Shown: piece after piece, positions 45,232-55,521 of the stretch
Numbering within the stretch: position 1 is the stretch's first letter
Layout of the letters: every line of letters starts with the position of its first letter
Assembly (NCBI RefSeq): GCF_000390185.1
Contig: NZ_AQHR01000050.1
Span: 88,482 to 152,481 of the forward strand
Origin: Lunatimonas lonarensis
GTDB lineage: Bacteria; Bacteroidota; Bacteroidia; Cytophagales; Cyclobacteriaceae
Length of the DNA: 64,000 bases
Reading direction: 5' to 3'
Made by a program: the position numbers and the translations under genes
Notes under the pieces: generated by a model
What the model saw: the letters and a program-made list of their open reading frames with translations, nothing else
The model's database searches: none
What the model was told of the DNA's origin: nothing

Positions 45232-46497
45232 ATGAAAAAACGAACCTTCCTCAAAAACCTGGTGGCATTGGGTGTCACGGCCAGTCCGGGCGTCAGTTCC
45301 TTTGGGCAACTCCTGTCCGGTGTGGAGCATATACCCCCCACGCAGCTTGCCTCGGATGAGGATTTTTGGGCAAGGATACGGGCAGGATACAAACTCAAGC
45401 CTGACTACATCAACTTGGAAAACGGCTTTTACTGCTTTGTGCCCCAGGAAACGCTGGAAAATTTTATCCAACACGTTCGCGATGTAAACTACCAGGGTTC
45501 CTGGTACATGCGGAACCATCGAAGGAATGACAAGAACGCAACCGCAGGCCGTCTCGCTGCACTGGGCGGGTGCAGCCCGGAGGAGCTCGTCATCACGCGC
45601 AACGCTACCGAATCACTGGATATGATCATTACGGGCATCGACTGGAAAGAAGGGGATGAGGCCGTGATGGCAGAGCAGGATTATGGTGCCATGTTAAACC
45701 AATTCAAACTCGCCGCAAGAAGATACGGAGTCGTAAACAACATGGTTTCTGTTCCCAACCACCCCAAATCGGATGAAGAGATCGTGGATCTCTATGCCCG
45801 AGTTATTACGCCAAAGACCAGGCTCCTGATGGTTTCCCACATCATCAACATCACGGGTCAGATCCTGCCAGTACGTAAAATCTGCGACATGGCCCACAGC
45901 AAAGGGGTGTCCGTACTCGTAGATGGTGCGCATGCTTTTGGGCATTTTCAGTTCAATCTACCGGATCTGGATTGCGACTACTACGGTTCCAGCCTGCACA
46001 AATGGCTAAGCACACCACTGGGTGCCGGGCTTCTGTACGTCAAAAAAGGAAATGCGGAAAAGATCTGGCCCCTGCTTGCGGAGGGCTCCAGCGCACACAC
46101 CGATATTCACGGGCTTAACCATGTGGGTACCCACCCCGCACATACCGACTTGGCCATCAACGACGCCATTGACTACCATAATGCCATCGGTGGAGCGCGA
46201 AAAGAAGCACGACTGCGGTATTTGCAGACCTATTGGACCAGCAAGGTTCGGGATATTCCCGGCGTGATCGTCAATACGCCGGCGGATCCTGCGCGCCATT
46301 GCGCAATCGGAAACGTAGGCATCGAGGGCATAAAACCGGCGGATTTTGCAAAGGCCCTGATGGATAAATACAAAATTTTCACCGTTGCCATTGACGGGTC
46401 AAACGTCCACGGCTGCCGCATCAGCCCAAATCTCTACACCACACTGGATGAATTGGATGTGCTCGTAAAAGCCTGTAAGGAGCTTGCGAAGGCATAG
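45232..46497 (+). CDS. exported class V-fold PLP-dependent enzyme
   Basis: 421 residues. An export signal (MKKRTFLKNLVALGVT... ending near SFGQ) has a KR-x-F-L pattern suggesting Tat. The class V aminotransferase fold has VLVDGAHAFGHF and the PLP lysine in SSLHKWLST (about Lys256). It resembles isopenicillin N epimerase-like enzymes (NcsS/CsdB group) that are exported in Bacteroidota. The reaction is unknown. A hairpin with a T-rich tail follows it. Base composition returns to the level of the flanks here. Confidence 0.87.
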   Translation: MKKRTFLKNLVALGVTASPGVSSFGQLLSGVEHIPPTQLASDEDFWARIRAGYKLKPDYINLENGFYCFVPQETLENFIQHVRDVNYQGSWYMRNHRRNDKNATAGRLAALGGCSPEELVITRNATESLDMIITGIDWKEGDEAVMAEQDYGAMLNQFKLAARRYGVVNNMVSVPNHPKSDEEIVDLYARVITPKTRLLMVSHIINITGQILPVRKICDMAHSKGVSVLVDGAHAFGHFQFNLPDLDCDYYGSSLHKWLSTPLGAGLLYVKKGNAEKIWPLLAEGSSAHTDIHGLNHVGTHPAHTDLAINDAIDYHNAIGGARKEARLRYLQTYWTSKVRDIPGVIVNTPADPARHCAIGNVGIEGIKPADFAKALMDKYKIFTVAIDGSNVHGCRISPNLYTTLDELDVLVKACKELAKA

Positions 46498-46531
46498 CGG
46501 TCCTTCCCATTTCCAATTAAACACAGATCGG

Positions 46532-46575
46532 GATCAAGTGTAATGCAGACACTTGGTCTCTTTATTCTTTCTGTA
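46532..46575 (+). terminator. probable terminator of the PLP enzyme gene
   Basis: A 10-bp stem (GATCAAGTGT with ACACTTGGTC, one G-T pair, 7-base loop) followed by TCTTTATTCTTT on the plus strand, 35 bp past the stop codon. Confidence 0.4.
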
Positions 46576-46615
46576 AAGGAAAGTATTTCTGTCCAAGCCC
46601 GCTGGCAGGATCCAC

Positions 46616-47644
46616 TTATCGCCTTACCTCTCCCCGGACGGCAAAGCCTGCATGTGATCCGCCCACCATAACTACGCCATCCTCCTGAGTTATCTGGATG
46701 ACGTGATCAAACCAGTCCCCCTCTACACCGGTATTCAATGGCCCTAAATTTTCCCAGGTCAACCCAAAATCCAGGCTCAAATACAAGTGCTTCGCCTGTC
46801 GGTAGGTGGTCAGCAAAACCGCTCCATTCCCCAAGTCGACCATATCGTCGGCGGCTTCGGAGATTTTACCCAAATCCTGCCAAGATTCCCCTTCATCGGT
46901 GCTTCTGTATACATGGCCGGCTTCGGAACCCTGCAAGACTATATTATCCCCCAGATACTCCGTTGCATACAGGGGGCTATCGGCAAGCCGCCCCGTTTCC
47001 TCCCAAGTAAGCCCATCGTCCGTACTCCGGTATATACTCCCATGCCAGCCATTTACCAATACCCCCTGATCTGTTCCCTGAAACCGGTACAAGGCTCTCG
47101 GAGAGACAACGCCCACGTCGTGCCAGGAATCCCCTCTATCTTCCGACCGGTAAATATGCCCACCGGACGATTCAGTATCACTGACCAGTACCGTACCTGA
47201 TTTCGTTACAAAAATCCCGTAGGAAAGTGTATATCCTTCGGTGTTTTTGTTGTTGGAAATAGTGCCTAGCCATTTCCACGATTGACCACCATCCTCGGAT
47301 CGGTAAAAATTGGATTTGCCTGTAAGCAAATAGACCAAATCCCCTCCTCCATGGCTTATACAGGTGATCTCATCTTCTGTTATTTTGCCGGTGTTTTCCC
47401 ATGTCTGACCCAGGTCCCGGCTGATGAACAATTGGCCCGGGTTTTTTCCTCTTGATCCCATAACCACCGTGTGGCCACCGACATGCGCAATGGCATCAAA
47501 GCGACCCCCGGGCAGCAGTTCCTGTACACTCCATCTTTCAAAAACAACGTGGGGAGTCTGCTGCGTGATCCCGGGGTTTACAACGCCAAGCAGTAGGATT
47601 GCCAGCAGTCCCAGCCGACTTTTAATCCAATTATTGGTAATCAT
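46616..47644 (-). CDS. secreted BNR-repeat / sialidase-like beta-propeller protein
   Basis: About 342 residues. The start MITNNWIKSRLGLL at 47644 gives a signal peptide ending near ITQQ. The rest is built of Asp-box (BNR) repeats of the S-x-D-x-G-x-S/T-W type: FISRDLGQTWEN, YRSEDGGQSWKW, YRSEDRGDSWHD, YRSTDDGLTWEE, YRSTDEGESWQD and LSLDFGLTWEN. Such propellers are found in sialidases and in many non-enzymatic Bacteroidota proteins; no sialidase Arg triad is evident. The gene lies downstream of the large PUL regulator on the same strand. Confidence 0.85.
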   Translation of the reverse strand: MITNNWIKSRLGLLAILLLGVVNPGITQQTPHVVFERWSVQELLPGGRFDAIAHVGGHTVVMGSRGKNPGQLFISRDLGQTWENTGKITEDEITCISHGGGDLVYLLTGKSNFYRSEDGGQSWKWLGTISNNKNTEGYTLSYGIFVTKSGTVLVSDTESSGGHIYRSEDRGDSWHDVGVVSPRALYRFQGTDQGVLVNGWHGSIYRSTDDGLTWEETGRLADSPLYATEYLGDNIVLQGSEAGHVYRSTDEGESWQDLGKISEAADDMVDLGNGAVLLTTYRQAKHLYLSLDFGLTWENLGPLNTGVEGDWFDHVIQITQEDGVVMVGGSHAGFAVRGEVRR

Positions 47645-47732
47645 CAGGTTCTCTTTAATTTTGGTAAGATCTACATAAAAGCCATCAATCCCAAATCCTC
47701 CCATCCTGGCATTACATGCCCCAATGAGAGGT

Positions 47733-50621
47733 TTAGAATTTCAAGATATATTCCTGCAGATTATCCTCCCGCTGCAGGGTCAGCTTTTTCCTCAGCCTGT
47801 ATCGCGCAATCTCCACACCACGCACCGAGATATTCATCAGGTAAGCGATTTCCTTGGTGCTCAGATTCATGCGTAAATATGCACTCAGCTTGATTTCCTG
47901 CGGGCTAAGTTCTGGGTAGGATTTTTTGAACCTGGACATAAAATCCCCGTGAACCTGATCAAAGTGGATCTCGAATTGCTCCCAGTCTTCATCCTCGGCG
48001 ATATTCTTTTCGATGTGCTTGATAAGCTTCTGGATCTCGTTTTTCACCTCCTGGTTCTTGCTTTTCTTGATGATTCCGGTCAGGTTTCCTTTCACATTGT
48101 CGATAAAGCCATTTTTGGTGATCAGGTGCATGGTAGCCGTGGCAAGCTCCTTGTCCTTCAACTGTATCTCCTGGCGGAGTTTTTCGGTACGAAGCTTCTC
48201 TACCTCCTCCCGCGTGGTTTTCAGCACGGACTCCTTCTCTTCGATCACCCGGCGGGAAGCCTGCTTCAGTCGTTGTGCCTTTTTTTGGTATCTCTTTTCC
48301 ACCACTCGGTAACCTGCCACCATGAGCACACAAAAAACCACCAAATAAACGCCATAGGCCAAAGGGCTTCTGTACCAGGGTGCCAGCACCTCAAAACTGT
48401 AGACAGCCTCTGCGGCTTCCTCTCCAAACTGGTTTCTGCTGCTTACATGAAACGTATACCTGCCTTCCCTCAGGTTGGTATATGCCCTATCACTGCGCTT
48501 GCCCCATTCGCCATAGCCGGGTTCGAGGCCTTCCAGCCAATAGCGGAACTCGAGCTCGTTTTCGTTGTTGGGTGTGGGATTGCTGCTTTCAAACCGAATG
48601 TTGGCCTTTGCATAGGGGATTTTTGGCGGAATGGAGGAATGGCCTGCACCGGTCATGCGAAGATTGCCTCCATAAATCAGCGAATCAACGACGCCCGTCA
48701 GATACACCCCTCGGATAAGGGTAGCATAAGGATATGGTCTATACCTATGGTCGCTCATACGAAAGTGTACAAAACCCTCATTTGCCGCAAAGAGCACTTC
48801 GTTTCGGCGGAGAGCGGCGATATTTTGCAGGTCGTCATTCAGCAGGGGGATGAGTTGGTTGAACACCTCGTGATGCTTCAAAAAACTCCCGTCCATTCGC
48901 TTTTCCAGCACCCCCACCTGATCCTCTGCGATAAAGTGCACATTCCCTTGGGGATCCTCTTGCAGGTAATGGATCAACACGCCGGGACCGAAAAAATCAA
49001 GAAAGAAGGAATCCCGCTCAAATTGCTTCTTATCCTCCAAAAAGCGGAACACACCTGCCTGCGTCGTAAATACCAACCGGTTGCCCACTCGCCAAACATT
49101 ATTGAGCGTGGGGGTTGGGAGTCCTGTCTCCGGTCCAAATTCCTCGACAGACACCCGCTCCAGCTTTTCATCCACTCGCAGCCGGTATACTCCTTTATAG
49201 CCGTGCGTGACCCAGATATAGCCTGACTCATCTTGCTCTATCACCCGGCTAGACTCATCAAATCCGCTAAGTTGACGCAGGAAACGGATATCATCGGGCA
49301 ATATTTCAAACAGATACAATCCTTTATATCCACCCACCAAAAGCAGGTTTGGGTGTCCCGCTAAGGGTTGAAAGCACCAGATACCTGAGGGTCCTTCCAA
49401 TCGCTTGGCCCGGTTCCCCCGGATCCAAAACGCACCGTCATTGTGTGCCACAAGCAAGCGGCCCTGAATGGATTTTAGTTGATAGACCTGCCCACTGGAG
49501 TTTTCCACTAACACGGCATCGCCACTGGGCCGATCCGGTGAATCCTGTACATATACGCCATTGTTTGTGCCAAAATAAATACGCCCCTCAAATAGCGTAG
49601 CATGGTACCCGGTTCCCGTCAAACCGGAAAACCGATTGATCTTCCGAAATGGATTGCTTAGCTCTACCAAGGTAATGCCATTGGAATGGCCTACCCATAG
49701 GTTGCCGGACAAATCCTCCCGCAATGATAGTACGACGTTGTTATTCAATCCATGCCCATTGTCCAGATGGAGCACAGTCTCCCCTCGGTCTGTAACGATA
49801 TATAAACCCTCCGTCTGGGTACCTACGGCAATATGGCCGTTTTCCAATTGCAGGGCGGTGTTGACTGTACTACTCAACGCTCCATTCCAAGGGCGTATGG
49901 ACTCTCCTTCCATGTGAAACACTCCTTCACTTCGGGTAAACACCAGCCTGCTGTCTTCAGATATCTGGATGACCGAGGCAATACGCTTATCCTCAAAGAA
50001 AGCGCCTCCCAAAAGAGGCAGCAGCTCTCCCCGTTGGTAATAATGCAGCCCCGTACCTACTTCATTCGCAAAGAGTCGATTCCCATGAACGTGAAAACTT
50101 TCGAAAACACTCTTGGTGGAGATCACATGCCGGAAGGTCTGCGTGGCATCGAAAACAAAAATTTGACGATCGGTACAAAATAAGAGGGCATCAGTAGAAA
50201 GAAAGACATGCCATACTTCCTCCAAATTGCGATAGGCTTCGGGAAGTTTTTCTTTTAGTGAATAAAAGGCAAACCGCCCCGTTTCATTAGGTCCGAAATA
50301 GCCAAAATCGCCCTGGCCTGCCACATAGATCAATCCGCTTTCGCTCAGCTGTACATGACGTACCTTTGAGCCGTTGGGCAGGGTATTTCTCCGCCATGCG
50401 ATGCCATCGTATTCGAGCAGTCCGAAATTATTTGCGACATAAACCAATCCGTCAGGGCTTTGGGTGATTGCGTAATTTTGGATTCCTCCCCTGTATTCCT
50501 GACTGGGATAGTACCTCGAAAAAGGAAGGCCCAAGGTCTGGCCTATTGCCAGTGTTCCATGAACAAGGCTATACAATAAAATCAGCAATACTTTCAATTT
50601 CGGGTTTAAGTGTTTGGACAT
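47733..50621 (-). CDS. PUL regulator: beta-propeller sensor, Y_Y_Y, TM and HTH
   Basis: About 962 residues from MSKHLNPKLKVLL at 50621; the open frame extends a little further upstream. It has a signal, then two periplasmic propellers of two-component-regulator repeats (for example GLLEYDGIAWRRNTL, LREDLSGNLWVGHSNGITLVE), a Y_Y_Y beta-domain (about 680-745), a TM helix (YGVYLVVFCVLMVAGY), a coiled coil (about 770-840) and a C-terminal HTH (SPQEIKLSAYLRMNLSTKEIAYLMNISVRGVEIARYRLRKK). Without a kinase domain it is a one-component sensor, as in susR-type regulators. It is divergent from susC, its likely target. Confidence 0.92.
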   Translation of the reverse strand: MSKHLNPKLKVLLILLYSLVHGTLAIGQTLGLPFSRYYPSQEYRGGIQNYAITQSPDGLVYVANNFGLLEYDGIAWRRNTLPNGSKVRHVQLSESGLIYVAGQGDFGYFGPNETGRFAFYSLKEKLPEAYRNLEEVWHVFLSTDALLFCTDRQIFVFDATQTFRHVISTKSVFESFHVHGNRLFANEVGTGLHYYQRGELLPLLGGAFFEDKRIASVIQISEDSRLVFTRSEGVFHMEGESIRPWNGALSSTVNTALQLENGHIAVGTQTEGLYIVTDRGETVLHLDNGHGLNNNVVLSLREDLSGNLWVGHSNGITLVELSNPFRKINRFSGLTGTGYHATLFEGRIYFGTNNGVYVQDSPDRPSGDAVLVENSSGQVYQLKSIQGRLLVAHNDGAFWIRGNRAKRLEGPSGIWCFQPLAGHPNLLLVGGYKGLYLFEILPDDIRFLRQLSGFDESSRVIEQDESGYIWVTHGYKGVYRLRVDEKLERVSVEEFGPETGLPTPTLNNVWRVGNRLVFTTQAGVFRFLEDKKQFERDSFFLDFFGPGVLIHYLQEDPQGNVHFIAEDQVGVLEKRMDGSFLKHHEVFNQLIPLLNDDLQNIAALRRNEVLFAANEGFVHFRMSDHRYRPYPYATLIRGVYLTGVVDSLIYGGNLRMTGAGHSSIPPKIPYAKANIRFESSNPTPNNENELEFRYWLEGLEPGYGEWGKRSDRAYTNLREGRYTFHVSSRNQFGEEAAEAVYSFEVLAPWYRSPLAYGVYLVVFCVLMVAGYRVVEKRYQKKAQRLKQASRRVIEEKESVLKTTREEVEKLRTEKLRQEIQLKDKELATATMHLITKNGFIDNVKGNLTGIIKKSKNQEVKNEIQKLIKHIEKNIAEDEDWEQFEIHFDQVHGDFMSRFKKSYPELSPQEIKLSAYLRMNLSTKEIAYLMNISVRGVEIARYRLRKKLTLQREDNLQEYILKF

Positions 50622-50844
50622 ACAAGATAAGGGATATATCGGTGATGTAGTAGCTTCTCCAAAAAAATGAATCAAACAAGCTTGGTGAAAATGCTGCAAA
50701 ATTAACCAAATCAAGCATTTTTAGTTCATTTGATGAATTATTGTGAAAGACTGAATTAGGCCTTGATGTAGTATTGATGTAACCGGATATTTCGCCCAAC
50801 TAAAATTAAACGCCAACTTGTGGCTTCATAAATCCAAATAAAAA

Positions 50845-53800
50845 ATGAAAAGAGTATTACTGTTATGTTTCGCGCTTTCTATCCAGTATGGACTGTGGGC
50901 GCAAGGAAACGTAGTGAGAGGGCAAGTCACGGATGACACAGGCTTTCCACTACCAGGTGTAAGCATTCTGAAGCTCGAATCGGTCGTAGGTGCGGTGACT
51001 GATCTGGATGGTAATTTCACCATCAATGCTTCTGCTGGAGACCGCCTCCAGTTCTCCTTTATCGGATACAAAACCCAAACCATTACCGTAGGTAACGCTA
51101 CGGAGATCAATGTGGTGCTGGGAGAAGACCTAACCAATCTGAACGAGGTAGTCGTAATCGGCTATGGTACGGCCACCAAAAAGGAACTGACCGGCGCCAC
51201 CTCTCAACTGAAAGGTGAGGCCATCGAACGGATGAACATGCCGCGGGTAGATCAAGCCCTGCAGGGACAGTTGGCCGGTGTAAGCATCTCTACCAACTCC
51301 GGTGCCCCGGGAGGCACTTCCAACATCCGGATCCGGGGGATCGGTACCTTTGGGGACAACGACCCGCTGATTTTGGTTGATGGTGTCATTTACGATGCGG
51401 CCGGACTGAACGCATTAAACCCGAACGATATCGAATCGGTCAACGTACTGAAAGATGGTACCGCCGGTATCTATGGTGTGCGGGCAGCCAATGGGGTTAT
51501 CCTGATTGAGACCAAGAAAGGTAACCTCGGGACCAAGCCACGAATGGATTTTACCGCCTTTTATGGCGTGCAGGAAACCGCACGAAAACTTGATTTGCTA
51601 AACGCCCGGGAATTTGCCATACTGAAAAACGAAGCGTTTGCTGCCGGTGGGCAGCCAATGCCCTTCAACAACGTGGAACTTGGAGAAGGTACCGACTGGC
51701 AAAATGCCGTATTCCAGACAGCCCCTATTCAGGAATACAATATGACGGTGACAGGTGGATCGGAAAAAACCTCCTATTCCATCGGCGGGTCCTACTTTTC
51801 GCAGCAAGGTATAGTCGGTGGCCCCAAGGCAAACTTTGATCGCTTCAATGCCCGGATCAACTTTATCACTGAAATTGCCCCCCGGGTGAAATTTACGAAC
51901 GTACTTCTATACACCCGGGAAGAGAGCAAAACACTACCTCAGGGCGGTATAGGTTCCGTTTTATATAACACCATCAATGCCTATCCTACGGAGCCGATTT
52001 TTGTGGGAAGCAGGTACTCGTACTTGGATAATGTAAATGACATCATCAATCCACTGGCCCAGATGGAAAATACCCACAACGATGCCTGGGTAAACAAGCT
52101 GGTGGGCAAAGAGGAAGTCGAATACAAGATAAACAGCAATTTCACTGTAACGGGCCGTGCCGGCTACAATTTTGCCATGGTAGACTCCAAGGTCTTCAAC
52201 CCACTGGTATGGTATGGCCCCGGCAAGTTTGCCAATACGGCGCGAAATGCAAATTTGGACCCGGTTTTGGTAGACGTGGGCGGAATCCAAATAGAACGTG
52301 GAGCGAGTGTGTTTGAATCCCGCAACACATTCTTTGATTACAACCTCGAGTCTTTTCTGAACTATGAAAAATCGCTGACCGAAGACCATCGGATCAAAGG
52401 CATGTTCGGGGTTTCCTTGGTTGGCAACAGAAGTGAAGGCCTAAACGGCACGGGATTCAATATACCCAACAACGACATAGCCTTCGCAGATATTTCTGCC
52501 AACCAGGCTCCCGGAGGATTTCTGAACAACGTAGGCTCCTTTCAAAGCCGTCAGCGGCTTACATCTGCCTTTGTGCGGGGCGAGTACGATTTTCAGAGAA
52601 GGTACCTTTTCTCCGCCATTCTGCGTCGAGACGGGTCATCTAACTTCGGACCAAACAACCGGATCGGCTACTTTCCTGCCATCTCTGGTGCTTGGGTGAT
52701 CTCAGACGAATCGTTTTTCAGTTCCAGTGCCATTGACTTCATGAAGCTTCGAACAAGCTTTGGCGTGTCAGGAAACGACCAAATCGGCCTGTTCAGATAC
52801 AGGGGCCTGCTCAATGGTTCGGCCACCTATGTATTTAATGACCTTATAGTAAACGGAGCCGCGATAGGCAACACCAGCAACCCAGACCTGAAATGGGAAA
52901 CCACGTACCAAACAAACATTGGGCTTGATTTTTCATTTTTCCGAAATTTGGATGTTACGGCCAACTATTTCATCAAAAACACAAAAGACCTGCTGTTTCA
53001 GCCCGACGTGTCTGCCCTACTGGGGTCCTATGGGCCGGGAGGTTCGCCGCCGGTAATCAATGCAGGTGATGTGTTGAACCGAGGACTGGAATTGGAGTTA
53101 GGCTATGGAACTTCAAGAAGTCAGGGCGTGAATTTCAAATTTGACTACAATGTCACGTTCCTTAGAAACGAAGTAACAGCGGTACCAGAGGGGTTTGAGT
53201 TTATTCCGGGAGCTCCCTTCAGCGTAGGTGGAAATGTGGCTACCCGATTTCAGAAAGGTTTCCCGATCGGCTACTTTGTCGGCTACCAAACAAACGGCAT
53301 CTTCCAATCTGCGGAAGAAATTGCTTCAAGCTCGGTGACCCAACCAGGTGCCCGACCCGGAGACCTCAGATTCGTGGATCAGAATGGAGATGGTGCGATC
53401 AATTTTGGGGACGATTCAGACCGAACCATGATCGGTTCTCCCATCCCGGACATGGTAATGGGCTTCAATTTTTCGGTTGATTACAAAGGTATTGACTTTG
53501 GTGCCAACATTTTCGCCGCCCTGGGTCAGGACATTATCCGAAACTATGAGCGGCAACAGCCCTGGGCAAACCAGTTGAGCTACAACTTAGCCAGATGGAC
53601 CGGACCTGGAAGTACCAACGAATTCCCCAGACTGACCACCGGACCTACCAGAAATACGGTTTTTTCTGACTTTTATGTGGAAGACGGCTCTTTTGTGCGC
53701 CTGCGAAATGTACAGCTTGGGTATACCCTGCCTTCGGAGGTTACCCAAAAGATCGGTGTGCAGTACTTCAGGTTCTACTTGGCCGCCAATAACCTGATTA

Positions 53801-53925
53801 CGCTGACCAAGTACCAAGGATTTGATCCGGACGTGGGTTCAGGTAACCCGCTTGGTGCCGGGGTAGATAACGGCATATACCCGCAGGCAAGAACCCTAAT
53901 GGCCGGTCTTAACATTAAATTTTAA
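50845..53925 (+). CDS. SusC/RagA-family TonB-linked outer membrane transporter
   Basis: 1026 residues. Signal ending near LWAQ, a carboxypeptidase-regulatory-like domain (about 25-100: VVRGQVTDDTGFPLPGVSILK, DLDGNFTINA), then a plug (EVVVIGYGTATKKELTGATSQL, IRIRGIGTFGDNDPLILVDGV) and a beta-barrel ending in a Phe-rich strand (LMAGLNIKF). This is the outer membrane importer of oligosaccharides that works with SusD. Its start is 223 bp from the divergent regulator, which leaves room for the control region. Confidence 0.97.
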   Translation: MKRVLLLCFALSIQYGLWAQGNVVRGQVTDDTGFPLPGVSILKLESVVGAVTDLDGNFTINASAGDRLQFSFIGYKTQTITVGNATEINVVLGEDLTNLNEVVVIGYGTATKKELTGATSQLKGEAIERMNMPRVDQALQGQLAGVSISTNSGAPGGTSNIRIRGIGTFGDNDPLILVDGVIYDAAGLNALNPNDIESVNVLKDGTAGIYGVRAANGVILIETKKGNLGTKPRMDFTAFYGVQETARKLDLLNAREFAILKNEAFAAGGQPMPFNNVELGEGTDWQNAVFQTAPIQEYNMTVTGGSEKTSYSIGGSYFSQQGIVGGPKANFDRFNARINFITEIAPRVKFTNVLLYTREESKTLPQGGIGSVLYNTINAYPTEPIFVGSRYSYLDNVNDIINPLAQMENTHNDAWVNKLVGKEEVEYKINSNFTVTGRAGYNFAMVDSKVFNPLVWYGPGKFANTARNANLDPVLVDVGGIQIERGASVFESRNTFFDYNLESFLNYEKSLTEDHRIKGMFGVSLVGNRSEGLNGTGFNIPNNDIAFADISANQAPGGFLNNVGSFQSRQRLTSAFVRGEYDFQRRYLFSAILRRDGSSNFGPNNRIGYFPAISGAWVISDESFFSSSAIDFMKLRTSFGVSGNDQIGLFRYRGLLNGSATYVFNDLIVNGAAIGNTSNPDLKWETTYQTNIGLDFSFFRNLDVTANYFIKNTKDLLFQPDVSALLGSYGPGGSPPVINAGDVLNRGLELELGYGTSRSQGVNFKFDYNVTFLRNEVTAVPEGFEFIPGAPFSVGGNVATRFQKGFPIGYFVGYQTNGIFQSAEEIASSSVTQPGARPGDLRFVDQNGDGAINFGDDSDRTMIGSPIPDMVMGFNFSVDYKGIDFGANIFAALGQDIIRNYERQQPWANQLSYNLARWTGPGSTNEFPRLTTGPTRNTVFSDFYVEDGSFVRLRNVQLGYTLPSEVTQKIGVQYFRFYLAANNLITLTKYQGFDPDVGSGNPLGAGVDNGIYPQARTLMAGLNIKF

Positions 53926-53929
53926 TATC

Positions 53930-55402
53930 ATGACACGTATATATAAATGGTTATTAATCATCCCATTTGGAATATTGTCGGCATGCGACAGTCTACTGAA
54001 TGTGGATCCTGAGTACACACAGGATGCCGAGAACTTCTTCAACACGCCTGAAGATTTCAACAGGGCTATCATCGGTGTATATGACATGATGCAGCCTGCT
54101 TACCTGAACATCTGGATCGGTGAGATCGCGTCAGACAACTCCATCGCCGGTGGAGAAAGCGTGAACGATACACAGGGACTGCACGAGATTCAAAACATGA
54201 CCCATGGTGGAGTGAACGAAGAACTGAGGGCCGTAATGCGGGTCAACTACACCGGCATCGCAAGGGCGAATTACATCTTTGAACACCAAGACAAGATCGA
54301 CTTCCCCGGAAAAGACCTAATTTTAGCCGAAGCCCGGATGATTCGGGCCTACTTCTATTTCAACCTGGTGATGTATTTTGGGGACATGCCCCTGATCATT
54401 GACCGCCGGATTTCCATCAACGAGATCTCAAGCACCGTCCGAACGCCAAAAGCGGAGATCTACGCACAGATCGAGTCGGACCTGCGGGCTGCCATTCCAG
54501 TTCTTCCGGCCACCGTTAGCGAAATCGGAAGAATGACCTCCGGCGCCGCAAAAGCGCTTTTGGGAAAGGTCCTCCTTTACCAAAACAAGTTTTCAGATGC
54601 CGCCACCGTTTTGGGCGAACTTATCGACAATAATACCGGTGGATATGGTCTTTTTCAGGACTATTCTACCATGTTCTTGGTGGTCAACCAAAATGTAAAT
54701 GAAGACGTATTCACCATTCAGTTTTCCGGTCTTCAAGGCGGGGACTACGGATGCCTCATCTGTCTGAACGGAAATGCTGCCGTGGGATTCCACGGAATCC
54801 GCCAGTATGAAGGCCCCTTCTATGCTGACGGAAACAGCTACAACCTGCCCACGCAGGATCTGTATGATGAATTTGACGAGGGCGATCTCCGAAGGGAAGC
54901 CACTGTATTGGATATAGAGGCATTCATCGCCGCCCAACCCAATCCATCTGAAATCTCCTATGCGATCGGGGGCGGCGGCCATACCGGGTTCTACAATAAC
55001 AAGTATATCAAACGCGCCGATGAGCGTGGCCTTCCGGATGACGATTTGACCAGCCCACTTAATTACCGGGTGATCCGTTGGGCCGATGTGCTCTTAATGG
55101 CCGCAGAAGCTTTCCAGCGATCCGGTAACGATGCACGCGCGAGAACCGAACTCAACAAGGTGCGGGCACGTGTTCAGATGCCGGCGATCAATGCGACCGG
55201 AGACGCCCTCTATCAGGCGATCCTGCGCGAGAGACGACTTGAGCTTTCCGGCGAAGGGTACCGATTCTGGGACCTAGTACGAACCGGACAAGCTGCCGGC
55301 CGAATCAGTGGCTTTGTACCGGGCAGGCACGAGCTTTTCCCGATTCCCCAGGTGGAAATAGACCTTGCCGGGGGTAACTGGAGCCAAAACCCAGGGTATT
55401 AA
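53930..55402 (+). CDS. SusD/RagB-family outer membrane glycan-binding lipoprotein
   Basis: 490 residues. Lipoprotein signal ending ILSAC (Cys19). It has the typical SusD N-terminus (DSLLNVDPEYTQDAENFFNTPEDFNRAIIGVYDMM), tetratricopeptide-like helices (LILAEARMIRAYFYFNLVMYFGDMPLI) and C-terminal RagB end (LLMAAEAFQRSGN, ARTELNKVRARV, ILRERRLELSGEGYRFWDLVRTGQA). It forms the SusC lid and binds the glycan. It lies 4 bp after the susC stop. Confidence 0.97.
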   Translation: MTRIYKWLLIIPFGILSACDSLLNVDPEYTQDAENFFNTPEDFNRAIIGVYDMMQPAYLNIWIGEIASDNSIAGGESVNDTQGLHEIQNMTHGGVNEELRAVMRVNYTGIARANYIFEHQDKIDFPGKDLILAEARMIRAYFYFNLVMYFGDMPLIIDRRISINEISSTVRTPKAEIYAQIESDLRAAIPVLPATVSEIGRMTSGAAKALLGKVLLYQNKFSDAATVLGELIDNNTGGYGLFQDYSTMFLVVNQNVNEDVFTIQFSGLQGGDYGCLICLNGNAAVGFHGIRQYEGPFYADGNSYNLPTQDLYDEFDEGDLRREATVLDIEAFIAAQPNPSEISYAIGGGGHTGFYNNKYIKRADERGLPDDDLTSPLNYRVIRWADVLLMAAEAFQRSGNDARARTELNKVRARVQMPAINATGDALYQAILRERRLELSGEGYRFWDLVRTGQAAGRISGFVPGRHELFPIPQVEIDLAGGNWSQNPGY

Positions 55403-55521
55403 TTCGGATTTAGGAAGAATCGTGCATACGACAAATCTGCCTAGAACGATGGCCAACCCGATAGTTGACTCATCCCTTTGGTAGAGGCACGTTTTGACCG
55501 CTTAAAAACAAACATAGACAC

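Noticed and set aside
47949..49226. Plus-strand 425-residue frame
   Set aside because: Antisense to the PUL regulator; no domain seen.
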